A DNA stretch of 64,000 nucleotides, taken from contig CM070508.1 in NCBI GenBank assembly GCA_036346375.1, forward strand, positions 40,630,862-40,694,861, read 5' to 3'. Below the pieces are notes generated by a model. The model ran no database searches and was not told where the DNA came from. It saw nothing but the letters and a program-made list of their open reading frames with translations. Positions 1 through 11,150 of the stretch are shown here, in pieces (the first letter of the stretch is position 1; the number at the start of each line of letters is the position of its first letter). The position numbers and the translations under genes are program-made. This DNA is from Guadua angustifolia. Taxonomy: Eukaryota > Streptophyta > Magnoliopsida > Poales > Poaceae.

Positions 1-560
1 GGATACGGCGGTGCGGTGGCATTCTGTTTGCATACGGTGATGGCTACATGGAAGGATCACAACTGTCCACATGGCGCTCATCGATGAAGCCACATCGCGC
101 AAACCACTCGAGTTGAACTCAACTGTCGGATTGAAATCTGACACATTAACTGTGGGCTAGGGTTTCAGGAAAACAGGATACGTGGCTGGTGGCGACAGGC
201 TGCAGCTAGGCCGAGTGGCGCAGGAGATGAGGTGGCCTCATTTGGTCTCGGCCCATTACTATATATGTAGCTTTTGAAATCTCTTCCGAATAAAACAATT
301 CCCAAAATTTAATAAAGACAATTAAAATAGAAAATATACCTAAAAAATTCTAGAAAAATTCTAGAAAATATTTAATGGCATTTGGAACTCAAATAAAATA
401 TTTCCATCAAATCTTTATTTAAACTTTCTAGATGTTTAATCAACTTTTAATAAAGGCCTTAATTGAAAGAAATGTATAATAAATCAATTAAATTCCAGAA
501 AATTCAAAAATTGTAACATGCATATTAAGTTTAAGAAATACAAAACATTGGGATGATACA
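1..560 (-). repeat. LTR piece K, U3 end of a chromovirus-type LTR
   Basis: Read on the minus strand, this begins TGTATCATCCCAATG at 560, a mutated form of the LTR start TGTAACATCCCAAT that also ends at 9128, 24216 and 24835. Next comes a long AT-rich block (about 270-545) and then a GC-richer block with GGCCCA and AAACCCTA-like pieces, the layout of the other chromovirus LTRs here. The left end lies outside the window. Its right end abuts a reverse-transcriptase reading frame at 561, so it marks the edge of an element inserted in, or fused to, pol of H. No coding capacity is seen. Confidence 0.6.
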
Positions 561-2160
561 GTTTGTTAGAAAGAAAGATGGAAGCTTAAGGATGTGCATG
601 GATTATCGTGCAGTTAATGAAGTAACGATTAAGAATAAGCATCCGCTACCCAAGATTGATTATTTGTTTGATAAGTTAAAAGGAGCCAAAGTTTTCATAA
701 GATTGTGTTTTCTATGTGATATGGACATTATGAGTTTACGGTCAGGTCTTTTAGATTGACCAATGCTCTTGCATATTTCATGAACATGATGAATAAAGTT
801 TTCATAAAATATTTAGACAAGTTTGTTGTTGTGTTCATTAATTACATTCTTGTTTACTCCAAGTTAGAGGAAGAGTATACAGAACATTTGAGATTAGTCC
901 TTGAAAAGCTATGAGAACAATAGTTGTATGCTATGTTTAGTAAGTGTGATTTTTAGAAAGTGAGTTGAATTTGTTGGACATGTGATGACTGCTAAAGGTA
1001 TTGTTGTAGATCTAAGCAAAGTGGAAATAGTATTGCATTGGGGTAAACCGAAGTTGGTTACCCAGATTCGCAATTTTCTGGAGATGGTTGGATATTATCG
1101 TTGATTTATTGAAGGTTTTTTGACAATTGTTAGACTGCTTACGCAGTTGTTGAAAAAGAAAAAGAAGTTTGCACGGACACCAGAGTGCAAAAGGAGTTTT
1201 AAGGATCTAAAGAAGCGTCTGATGACAGCACCAGTGTTAGTGTTGCTAGATGTTTAGAGTAGCTTTGACATTTGTTGTGATGCTTCTAGATAAGGACTTG
1301 GATGCATATTGATGCAGAATGACAGAGTTGTTGCATATGTATCGAGGCAATTAAGGACGCATAAGGAGAATTACCAAACACATGATTTGGAGTTAGCTGC
1401 TATAGTGCACGCTTTAAAGTTGTGGCGTCGTTACCTCATTTGAAATAGATGTGAGATATATATGGACCAAAAGAGTTTAAAGTATATATTTACTCAGTCA
1501 GATCTTAATATGAGACAATGAAGATGGCTAGAGTTGATAAAAGATTACAATGTGGGAATTCACTATCGTCCAGGGAAGGCCAATGTGGTAGCCGATGCCT
1601 TGAGTCATAAGAGCCTTAGTGCTAATATGCTAGTGTTGTACGATCAATTGGAATTATGCAATGAATTTTACAAGCTGAAGCTAGAAATTGTTCTACAAGG
1701 ATTCTTAGCTTCGTTGGAAGTAAAGCCGCCTCTGGAAGATCAGATCAGAGAAGGTTAGAGGATGATGGAAAGATCAATAGAATCAAATCTAAGAAGGATA
1801 AAGGCTTAGCTAAGGATTTTGTGCTAGATGATCAAAATACTATGTGGTTCAAGGGTCGAATATGTGTACCTAACAAAAAGAAGGTTAAGCAATTAATTTT
1901 GGAGGAAGCTCATAATTCAAAGTATTCGATTCATCTTGGCAGTACTAAGATGTATCAGGATTTTAAGGAGAGATTTTGGTGGCCTAATATGAAGCGTGAA
2001 GTCACTGAGCATGTTGCTTTGTGTGACATATGCCAGAGAGTGAAAGCAATGCATCAAAGACCTATGGGTTTGTAGTTGCCGTTGAAGGGTCCTGAGAACA
2101 AGAGGGAGGAAATAGGTATGGATTTTATTACCTGTTTACCTACAACCCAGAGTGGTTATT
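561..2160 (+). pseudogene. Element H: decayed chromovirus pol, RT to integrase zinc domain
   Basis: This is a dead Ty3/gypsy polyprotein collinear with pol of E (55700-57400). In order it shows RT (KDGSLRMCMDYRAV near 570-620, then the palm region near 780-870 with its aspartates changed), the RT/RNase H connection with FTQSDLN at about 1490, a tether motif HYRPGKANVVADAL at 1560-1600, and the integrase zinc domain at 1890-2050 (two His in HNSKYSIH, two Cys in CDIC). The 5' part of pol is missing because LTR K starts at 560. About 70 bp of RT present in E are missing near 704. Stops and frameshifts are frequent and CpG is depleted, so the copy is old. It continues at 3506 after a solo LTR. 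Confidence 0.85.
2156..2160. repeat. Target-site duplication TTATT, left copy
   Basis: TTATT here is repeated at 3501-3505 on the far side of the solo LTR. With one copy retained, the H integrase frame is continuous across the site, which supports the boundaries. Confidence 0.8.
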
Positions 2161-3500
2161 GTTGTTGGAGATATGCACCAGAGGCAATCATAGAGATAAT
2201 TATATTTCCTTATATTCATGATTAATTATTTTGTTCCTTGAATATTGTCATTATTATTTATTAGCAAGTATGTGACTTATTTGTGAAACTCTATATATGA
2301 GGACACATATGAATAGACTAGCATATGTATTAGTTGATGATCATGTTTCATGGGTCATATATATAGAGATATCAAACCAATAATATGGACACATATTAGA
2401 TAACTTGGAGTTGGATCGACCCACCTTGAGACACAGCGAGAACGTTGTAATCTTTTTGTCATCAGTTGGTCTCATATACAATGTGTATTCTATATCCTTA
2501 GATTTGAGGTTGGTGCATGTACTCGAGATGTGTAATGACTGACTTAGGGGTTACCAAAAGGTACTCCGTAACTGGGTAGTTATTAAGGTGGCTTTCTGGT
2601 TTATCATGAAGCATACTACGAAGCATGGTCGTTCAAGATAGGATTTGCCCCTCCATTCAACGGGAGAGATATCTCTAGGCCTCTCAAGTAGTCAGATTCT
2701 AGAAATGCATGGCCATGCTACTCACGGTTAAAGAGTTAACCGTAGTTGGAGATTCTGAATGACATATTCGAGAAAGAGTGGTTGAGCTAACTAAACAAGG
2801 ATGGCATATGCTCGCCTTGAGTTTGATTGATATCATGAGGCAAAGGGAAATGCATATATCTAAGCATTGTTTAGGTTCGTCCGATGTGAACTTTACGTAT
2901 ACTTGGGAGTCGGCACGTCCTGCTAGGGACCGCTACCGATTAATGATCGAGTAAGAGTTCACGGGCCATGTCTAGGTATACATGAACCTATAGGGTCACA
3001 TGCTTAAAGGGTTATGACTTAATTCAGATGGTGATCTGAATTCTAATGGGTTTTAAGTTCCTAATGGGCCTCTAATGTAGAGCCCATTATGGGGCGTCCA
3101 TTTAAAGGGAGGGGGTGCTGGCTTTGGGGTGTGAGACACAATAGGAATTTAGAATAACTAAAACCCTAGCTGCAACCCCTCCTCTGCCCAGAACCGCGCA
3201 GGGGTGCTAGCACTTCGGTACATAGTGTTCCTGTCCTGTACGTGTGGATACCTTGTAGGTGTTGCTGTGAAGCATCAACGCTAGGACGATCTGTAACCTA
3301 CGACGCCCACAAGAAACTGTTGGACGAGTTGTGAGGCTAGTACGACTACATCTGCACCATCGCACTACATTGACTCTACTTCCGCTATGAGTCTGCGCGT
3401 TTAGTGGTAATTTTGTGATCTATAACTTGCAGTAGTTCTTTGGTTGCACTGTAGAAAAATTTTGATTTTTCGTTAGAGTAGCCTACCCGTTCCCCAATAG
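2161..3500 (+). mobile_element. Solo copia-like LTR, 1340 bp
   Basis: A block foreign to pol starts GTTGTTGGAGATATGCACC and ends TTCCCCAATAG, flanked by TTATT on both sides. The TGTTGGAGATATGC start with a following GAGGCAAT, and a tail running through AACCCTAGC to a T-rich stretch and CCCCAA, resembles a copia LTR type widespread in grasses (from memory, not searched). There is no primer site, internal region or second LTR, so it is a solo LTR left by LTR-LTR recombination. The exact terminal bases are not canonical TG/CA at the TSD-defined edges. A shift by two bases gives TG...TA, but the flanking repeat then no longer matches. Confidence 0.75.
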
Positions 3501-3505
3501 TTATT
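3501..3505. repeat. Target-site duplication TTATT, right copy
   Basis: Matches 2156-2160 exactly. Confidence 0.8.
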
Positions 3506-4135
3506 ATTCCATATAGGTCATAGTTAATCATTTGACCAAAGTTGTTCATTTCATACACGTTAAGACAACTTATTCTGGAGATCATTTGGCAGAATTATAC
3601 ATGGCAAGTATTGTGTGTTTGCATAGAGTGCCTAAGAAGATAGTGTCAGATAGAGGTAACCAATTTATCTCAAGATTTTGGTGTAAATTTCATAAAGCAA
3701 TGGGAACTTGTTTGAATTTTAGTATAACATCTCATCCACCGACAGATAGTGAGACTAGGAGTGTTAATCAGATTCTAGAACATATGTTGAGAGCTTGTGC
3801 TTTAGCTTATGCTACATCGTGAGATAAATGTTTGCCGTATGTAGAATTTAGGTATAACAACAGTTATCTGGTAAGTTTGCAAATGTCACCCTTTAAAGCT
3901 TTGTATTGTTGTACCCATCATACTGCATTGAATTGGAATGAGATAGGAGAGTGTCTCGTCTTCGGGCCTAATATTCTTTAAGAAGGATGGAATGCTCAGA
4001 CACCCTACTGACTCTATGCAGTGGAGGAACAACGATAGAAAATACAAGAAACACTTTGCATATGATATGAGGAATATAAGGTTCAGACTCAGTACGGATG
4101 GGATGAATCCTTTCAGCAATATGAGTAGTCGTCAT
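3506..4135 (+). pseudogene. Element H: decayed integrase core and C-terminal part
   Basis: Continuation of pol from 2160. The catalytic-core region reads LTKVVHFIHVKTTYSGD (about 3532-3580), then a stretch homologous to the SDRGTQF segment (here SDRGNQF, near 3640-3665) with its Asp intact, then HPPTDSET (usual HPQTDGQTE) near 3735. Homology with E fades in the integrase C-terminal region (E 57800-57950) at about 4100-4135. No chromodomain or 3' LTR follows. The copy ends at a breakpoint against unrelated sequence and the Tat gag of G. Confidence 0.8.
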
Positions 4136-4230
4136 AGCACTTGACCGGTGACTTTATGTATCTACAACCTTCCTCCTTGGCTTTGTATAAAGCGGAAGTA
4201 CATTATGGTGCTGCTGCTAATCCAGGGCCG
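4136..4230. other. Unassigned junction segment
   Basis: About 95 bp between the end of H homology and the start of gag homology in G. No match to another part of the window was seen. It may be filler DNA from a deletion that joined H to G. Confidence 0.4.
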
Positions 4231-5445
4231 AGGCAACCTGGCAATGAATAAATCGCCGCACGAAGTCTCGGAGCGGCTCGCTCTTGCCCTGGATGACGCG
4301 GTCCAGGTCTTTCTCCCTCCTAGGCCGCTCGTAACAACTCTGGAAGTTGGAGCGGAGGGCGTTCTGGACTTGGCGCCACGACCTGAAGGAACCAGGCTTC
4401 TGGTTGAAGAGCCAGGTTCGCGCGGCCCCGTCCAGCACAGTCGGGAGGTAATTGGCCATGATGGGCTCGTCACCACCGGTCGCTAGGATGGCGGTCGTAT
4501 AGATAGATAGGAACTCATCTGGGTTCTTGGTCCCATCGAAGCGCTCTATCAACGCCGGCTTGAATCGAGCCGGCCAGTGCACGCGACGAAGGTTGTCGGA
4601 GTACGCCATGCAGCCGTAGGCCGGGACAGGAGCGCGTCGGGAGTGGTCGTCGCCAACAAGGTCCTCGCTGCTGCCGGACTTGGAGTCGAGGCTCCCCCGG
4701 CGGTCCGGCCTTTGGTGAGAACGGCCATGACGCCGCGCACGCGAGTCACCTGGGAGGTAGCGCAGGCGATCCTGGACCCTGCGGCGCCTAGGCGGAACAT
4801 CTGGGGAGAGGCTCCCCGAATCACCGCTGACCGACACGGAGCTCGTCAAGCTCGATTCACGCCTGACCCTACTCGGGCTGGGGCCCGCAGGGTAGTGGTG
4901 TGACAGCGTCAAAGCTAGGTCCCGAGACTACTGCTAGCGAGAGGGCGCCCCCTGCGCGGGCGGCGTCCGTTGGGCGCGTTGGCGACGGCGCGACGAGTTG
5001 TCATCACTTCTCAGGGAGTGGGACCCCGAGTGTTGACTTCAGTGCTGCGGAGGTATGGCCTCGTACGCGGCCCGATCGAGCTCTTCGGCCAGGGCTCGAC
5101 CAAAGAGCTCCAATTTCACCCTATCAGGATCAGCCATGACCTAGGCGATAGCGCGAAGGCGTTCTCTCGAAGGAGGAAGCCTGGGATTCCCGGACGATGT
5201 GCCGGCTTTCTCTTGGTGCTCCCGCCGGAGGGCAGTTATGGCTTGGTTGATGGTGACATGCACCATCCGGCGAGCGTCCTCAGGGGTCTGTGGGTCACGG
5301 CCATCCGCAGCGGCACCCATGCCCTGACTGTCCGCCATCAAGACGTGTTGCTCGAGAGGCGGTGGAGAGGGTGAAAACAGGGACGTGGAGTCGGAGTCCG
5401 CGTCCGCATCCATGCTCGTGGAACGCCCGTTGATGAAGCGCGTCA
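4231..5445 (-). pseudogene. Element G: truncated Tat-lineage gag
   Basis: Minus-strand gag, collinear with gag of C (61969-63450). The N-terminal part (start near 5441, MTRFINGRSTSMDADADSD) carries EDARRMVHVTINQAITALRR, found almost unchanged in C. It is broken by TAG near 5138. A second open stretch down to 4217 carries the retrotransposon gag core: ARFKPALIERFDGTKNPDEF, then YTTAILATGG, then AARTWLFNQKPGSFRSW, then FQSCYERP and LRDFVRRFI. Homology stops abruptly at the FVRRFI segment (about 4231-4240), so the C-terminal gag, pol and the 3' LTR have been deleted. Gag would form the virus-like particle in the cytoplasm. This copy cannot. Confidence 0.88.
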
Positions 5446-5492
5446 TGCTCTCGAGACCTTGTGTTTTCCTTGCGAATGAGCAAAGCCAACCG

Positions 5493-5510
5493 GGCTCCAC
5501 GGTGGGCGCC
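5493..5510 (-). promoter_or_regulatory. Primer-binding site of G
   Basis: On the minus strand TGGCGCCCACCGTGGAGC lies two bases downstream of the LTR end at 5513. The same site occurs in C (63519-63537) and, mutated, in F (21814-21834). It is the minus-strand priming site for a tRNA; the tRNA species is not assigned here. Confidence 0.8.
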
Positions 5511-5512
5511 AG

Positions 5513-6148
5513 CTGTCAACGATCGGAATCGCCAACCGCAGAAATGAAATAGGGGTCAGTGAAAGTAGGGACCCGAACTGAGCTTGGTTCAACGAAGGGA
5601 AGGATGCGTCGTGCCGAAAGTCGGAGCTAGACGATAACGAGCGTGAGTCAAAGGTTTATACTGGTTCGAGCCCCTGGGAAGGTAATAGCCCTACTCCAGT
5701 CGCCTTGCGGCGATGATCTTCGCTATTCTCGTGTGTAGAGGAGAATTACAGCTCAAGCTTAACAATGGCTATGACTAGTGCTCGAGCTCTGATGTCCTGT
5801 CCTTCGGGCTACGTATCGCTGGCCTTATAACCTCCCCGCCCGTAACGGGCGGGAGACATTCCCGGGTAGTGGCCTTCGTGCACGTTGAGGAATGGTCAGC
5901 AACCGCTCCGGACTTGTTGTGCGCGCCTGCTTCGCTCCCCATGATCCGCATCTTGGTAACCGCCGGTCAAACGCACGTTCCGAAACCCAAGGGGGACTAC
6001 GGCACGAACGGCATCCGCCCGAGCTCGAGGTCGTGCGAACGCCGAGCCCGAGGGCCGACGCACTCTAGGTCGTGGTCGGGGCCCCCCGAGCTCGGGAGCT
6101 TGTTGACCGCGTGCGGACCGGCCAAGGGCTGCCCATCCCTCGTCACCT
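5513..6148 (-). repeat. 5' LTR of G
   Basis: Plus-strand text begins TGTCAACGATCGGAATCGCC, the same end as the LTRs of F (14038, 21835) and C (29407, 63540). The core shares GGTTCGAGCCCC...GGTAATAGC with F. A minus-strand TATA-like GGTTATAAGGCC lies at about 5819-5830. The right edge is blurred: instead of the expected CCCCCGACA there is CCCATCCCTCGTCAC followed at once by LTR J, so the terminal bases are lost or altered and no duplication is visible. Confidence 0.75.
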
Positions 6149-7212
6149 TGCCACTTGCCCCAATCTAATTCATCACCACCCCAATTGATTACCAAGCACC
6201 ACGTGCTATCAATAATTCAACATCGTTGCGTGACATCCCTCACCACAACAACTCAATCTCATTGTGTGATCACACATGACATACAAGTTCATACCGTTGT
6301 TTCATATTCCATTAGTCAAGTTTAAACATTGATGATTCAAGTACATATGATGACACACAAGTTTAAACATATTCCATATTCCATGTTGATTTTAATACTA
6401 ATCAACTATAGTGAACCAATCTAGGGTGGCAATAGATCATGGCATACAAATGACAAAGTAGGGTATAACTCAGATGGAAAGATTAACTACATCCCAAACT
6501 GTCTGAACGCATTTGTACATGCGAATAATATGCAATTAAAGTAAAACAATATAGCAATTTTGCAAACATGGATTCAACATGATCAAAGCACAACTTGCCT
6601 TGGAATAGGTTATAGTCTTGCTCTCGACTTCGATCTTGAAGCGACGAATCCTCCTTCGGAGTACCGAGCAACTCAACGTCTATGCGAATCGAGATAAGAA
6701 TAGCAAATAAACTCCAAAATAGAAATGAAATAGACACTAAAAATCAGATAAAATTCAACATTAAATAGATCTTGATTTTATAATTTTTTAAAAATTTGAA
6801 TCACCCAAATCCAAGTTCGTATGAAAAAGTTATAACCATTCAAAATTTGAATAAATACTGAAAATAGAAAATCCGAATTTCCTGAATTATTTTTCTACTA
6901 GAAATTACTGAATATTGTGCTAGCGACACGTGGACCAATGAGACGCTGACACATAGCTCGGCGTATGGACTCAGTCCATGAAACCTCACTGGTCCACCGT
7001 GGACTGGTAGCACTGTGCTCGTGGACCGACTAACGCAAGCACGACGTCATCGCGACACGTGGCGCAACCAAAGTTTGCCACGTGGCTCAGTCTATGCACT
7101 CTGTTCACAGCACATAGCTCATCCACCGTAGACTTGGTGCATGGTGCTTCGGAGCGCACGCCTGACACGCGTCACTCATCCGCGTGGCGATCGAACGGTC
7201 ACCAATCTCCCA
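6149..7212 (-). repeat. LTR piece J, chromovirus type, minus
   Basis: This aligns with the A LTR (compare 7320-8120 and 22486-23215) through shared landmarks such as CAATTGATTACCAAGCACCA, ACTATAGTGAACCAA and AGCACAACTTGCCTT, but with much more divergence. It contains CACGTGG boxes near 6928 and 7059. It covers the inner LTR only. The AT-rich U3 start is missing and the sequence changes at 7212 to a younger LTR of A. Piece B (24217-24835) supplies exactly the missing U3 part, so J and B may be two halves of one LTR. Confidence 0.65.
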
Positions 7213-9128
7213 AACAACATGTGGTTGCATGATTGACTCAGGTCAAAGGCTCGCAAGGTGTCCTTATGGTTTGATCAAAGCAAGACATACACATACCCTT
7301 TGCCCATCGGGCCCACCCAGGCATCCTGCCCTTGCCACTTGCTCCGACCCAAAATTATAACCACCCCAGTTGATTACCAAGCACCATGTGCCATCAACAA
7401 TTCAATATCGTTGCGTGACATCCATTGCCACCACAACTCAATCTCATCGTGTGACCGCACATGACACACAAATTAACATCATTGTTCCATATTCCATTAG
7501 TCAAATTTAATAATCAGCATTCCATGTACATGCGATGACGTGGCATGGCTAAGCATTCTAATCCGATCTAACCATCCATGTTGATTTCATTATTAACCAA
7601 CTATAGTGAACCAACCTAGGGTGACAAGTGGATCATGGCATACAACTAGCAAGGTAGGGTGTAATTCATAGGGTACAATAACTAATCCCAAACTTATGTT
7701 GAAATCATTTATACACATAAAATAACAAGTGATAAGGTAAATCAAAATAGCATGCAATCTAGTTTATGGGTGCAACATGATCAAAACACAACTTGCCTTC
7801 GTTAAGCTCCTGATCTTGTTCTGAAAATAATTCTTGAGCTGCAAAATCTCCTTCCGAAGCCTCGCACAATTCAACGTCTCACGCGAATCGAGAGAGAAAC
7901 AAATAAACACCAAAACCAAATAGCAAACAAGCTCAAAAATCCAGATAAAACCATCATTGGAGATATCTTAATTTTATAAATCTTTGAATTGAGTCACCCA
8001 AATCGAATTCATATGTGAAAGTTATAAGGTTTTGAAGTTTGGAAATTCACGAAAATAAACCCTAATTCATAAATCCGAATTCTTATATAGAAAAGTCCGA
8101 ATTTTCCCGGTCTAATGTACGGACGCTTACGTGGCTAAATATGGATCGTTGATCTTGTAATCGACGGCTAATGCAACCGAGTTTACTTCCTATTCATTAA
8201 AAGATGTGGCGACATCGGAACCCTACTATCTAGATCTAATGATGGAAATCTTATCGTGCGGTTACCTGTTTACCCGTGTGGCGTGACGTAATCGTGTTCG
8301 TCTGTGGATGATCCGGCGGCTAGAAAAATCCCGAGCGGCGACGAACAAGCAACGGCGAAATTCGACGAATTCCTCCGCGGGAGTTCTGGCGACGGCGCGT
8401 GGCTTCGCCAGCGTTTTCCCGACGACGGCGACGAGCGACCGCGTGTGAGTTCGCCGATCGTCAACGCGCGCGAGTCTTTTCTTCGCGCGATTTCTGGCGG
8501 CAACAAGACGAAGACAGAACACCTCGATGCTCGGCTCTGGCGGCAGCGCTTCGATCGAGCGGAGCGGCTTCGCGTGCGTTCCGGATGGAAAAGCCCTTGG
8601 TATGAACGGCTTTTATAGCCTCCTCACGCGCACAAAGATAGAAGGCGAAGTACTCCTGGGCGGGAACGGCGTGGCATCGAGTTGGAAACCGAGTCGCGCA
8701 CGTTAGCGGAAACCGATCGATCAATCTTGAGCGGCAGTTGGATCCGATTCAATAACCCAATCCGCCCTTTCCAAAATCAAAGAACACGATCTAGTCTTTC
8801 CAAGAATAATTCGACAAGGGCTTGACTGCTACACAGCGCGGCCATACGCTTCCAGGGTTTTCTCAATTTAATTAGTTTGAGAAAATAAATTAATTTATTT
8901 AAAATAATAAAAATATTTGTTCTGAACTTACATAGATTATTTCTAACAAAACTTTATTTTAACCTTATATACTTTTAATTAATCTCTGACAGAAAGTACT
9001 ATTCTTTAATCCACAAGAATTCCAATAACTTCCAGAGAATCCGAATAAATTCAAAAACTTCACAAAGATCACATTTAGCAATAAAATAATATCAATTAAT
9101 TAGAAAGGTTGAAAATTGGGATGTTACA
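7213..9128 (-). repeat. 3' LTR of A, truncated
   Basis: Nearly identical to the other LTR of A (13860-14037 plus 22486-24216). From about 7400 to 7730 I count about four substitutions, mostly C/T at CpG. The minus-strand start TGTAACATCCCAATTTTC is at 9128, directly preceded by the polypurine tract. The terminal part present in the partner at 12902-13855 (R/U5 side) is missing: at 7213 the sequence jumps to LTR J. A GC-rich core (about 8270-8720) differs from the partner by many small indels although its flanks match. Confidence 0.85.
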
Positions 9129-9140
9129 AACCTCCCCCTT
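9129..9140 (-). promoter_or_regulatory. Polypurine tract of A
   Basis: Minus strand AAGGGGGAGGTT lies directly before the LTR start and after GAATCTCGGGGTCGAGATTC. E has the equivalent string before its 3' LTR (58384-58420). This tract primes plus-strand DNA synthesis. Confidence 0.85.
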
Positions 9141-11150
9141 AACGGAATCTCGACCCCGAGATTCAAGGCTGACTAGAGAATAGGTTAGGAATTCTACCTT
9201 GAGATCTTCCTCACGCTCCCGTTTGCTTCATTTTAGGATGATTACTCCATTGAACTCTCTGAGCGAGTAGACTTAGTTACGGTTCTGCGCTCCATTACAT
9301 CCAAAATCTTAATGGTATTCTCTGTAAGTCAAGTCTTCTTGCGATTCGATCTCTTCTAGCGATTATGCATTCATTTGGCACCTAAGACATTTCTTAAGTT
9401 GCGACACATGGAACACGTCATGGGCTCCTGCTAATGTCTGTGGCAACTCCAACTGATACGCAACCTCTCCTCTGCGGCCTAAGATCTTAAATGGTCCAAC
9501 GAACCTGGGTGCAAGTTTTCTTTTGATATGGAGTCTCTTAACACCTTCCAGATAAATCGAATACTAGATCATGGTTTCCTCAAGTACCATTTTCTTAGGA
9601 TCTTCCTATCCGGCACACTGATTTGACCTTAAATCCTCAGGGTATCCTAATCACTCAAACTTCTACTTCTTGGCTAAGCCTTCTTCTTTTCTTTAACTTG
9701 ATTTTGCATTTTTTTTGAACCTCCGTGGTCTTATCTTCTAATGTTGGTTTTTATTTTCCAAGGTGGGTATGAAACTTTGTGGAGCGACCTTTAATTTCAA
9801 CTTCTTAAATTCTTTACATACCCTGGTTAACTGCTTATTATCAACATATTACCTCGTAACTCAAACGTCGACTACCACCTTAGCTTTACTGAAATGCCTA
9901 TGGATTCTGACACTAGACTCTTTGATCCTTTCCAACCATTATCTTTGTCCTATATTAAGGTTGGACTGAGTAAATATATTTAGATTCTTAAGGATCATAT
10001 TTATTTTCGATGAGATAGTGACACTATTTTTTTCTGCGCGCATTACAACGACTCACTCCAAGTCATACGTAGGGTAATTTCAACTGCCTCATCGTTTATG
10101 CAATAACGTTGGTTCACTTCTCAGATTATGTCTAGAAGCATCATCCTTATATATTGGAACTACTCCGCACAGCTAGTAATACTAACACATGCGTTAATGG
10201 TAACCGCTCTTTCCACTTCCGAGAAAACCATTTTCGTTACTCTGGTGTCCATGCATCTCTTTCTCCTTAACAATCATACAAAAGGTCTAGCTATTGTCGA
10301 AAAACCTTCCTATGAACCAGTGGTATTATCTTACCATTTCTAAAATCTAGGTAACGTACTTTGGTTGCTTTCTATGTAACATAACTTCTACCTTGCTTGG
10401 TTCAACAATAACTCCTTTAGCAGTCTTTATATGACTAAGGATTTCGACCATTTCACTTCCGGAATTCACACTAGTTGAACTTAGCATATGACTACTACTC
10501 TTGCAATCTTCCTAAATCAATCTAACATGTTCTGCATGATCTTCTCTTGTCTTAGGGTATACTAGATTGTCATCAACCATGAATTTATCAATTACTCCAT
10601 AAATATCTTACTTATCATGTTCATTAAATATGCGGGGCATCGGTCAATTCAGGAGATTTAGCCAAAACTTTTATCGTTTATGTAGAGAGCGCAATCTTAG
10701 AAACATCTTTCCCCTAATTCCTAAATTTATGATAGCCTAAGCGAAATTTTGTCCCAAAGAAATTCCAATTCTATTCTCAACTATCCAATCATGTTGTCGA
10801 TCCTGATATTGGACACTTGTTACTGATATTGTATTTATTTAGAGCACGATTTAGTGCACTCTCTTTGATCTTCCATTTGCATTTTAATGAACAAGAATTT
10901 CCATGGTGATATACTAAGTTTTCTCAAAATTCTTCCTATTAATTCCTCGATATGCTTCTCTTTTTTTCCCTAATTCCTTAGTAGACATTTGACATGGTCT
11001 TTTTCTCTATTGGGCTATACCAGGCACTAATTTGCTCACGAACTTGATCTTTCGATATAACGGTATACCAGATAAATTCTTAGAAAATATATCAAGGCAT
11101 TCTCTGACAACTGGCGCATCTATCCATTAGCTGGCCAACATAAACTTGTT
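9141..11150 (-). pseudogene. Element A: decayed chromovirus pol
   Basis: The minus strand carries scattered but ordered homology to pol of E. The chromodomain end lies near 9170-9350 (the ILDVMERRTVTKSTR segment matches the start of the E chromodomain). The integrase tail lies near 9385-9510 (APRFVGPFKILGRRGEVAY, then AGAHDVFHVSQLKK). The RT palm region lies near 10550-10690, with the usual FIDD changed. The N-terminal RT segment lies near 10960-11010. Stops and shifts occur every few dozen bases. The distance from RT to chromodomain is about 0.85 kb shorter than in E, so RNase H and much of integrase are deleted. It cannot encode an enzyme, although the flanking LTRs are young. Confidence 0.75.

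Noticed and set aside
8262..8724. Several 80-100 codon frames on both strands
   Set aside because: GC-rich core of the A LTR; not conserved in the partner LTR, where indels change every frame.
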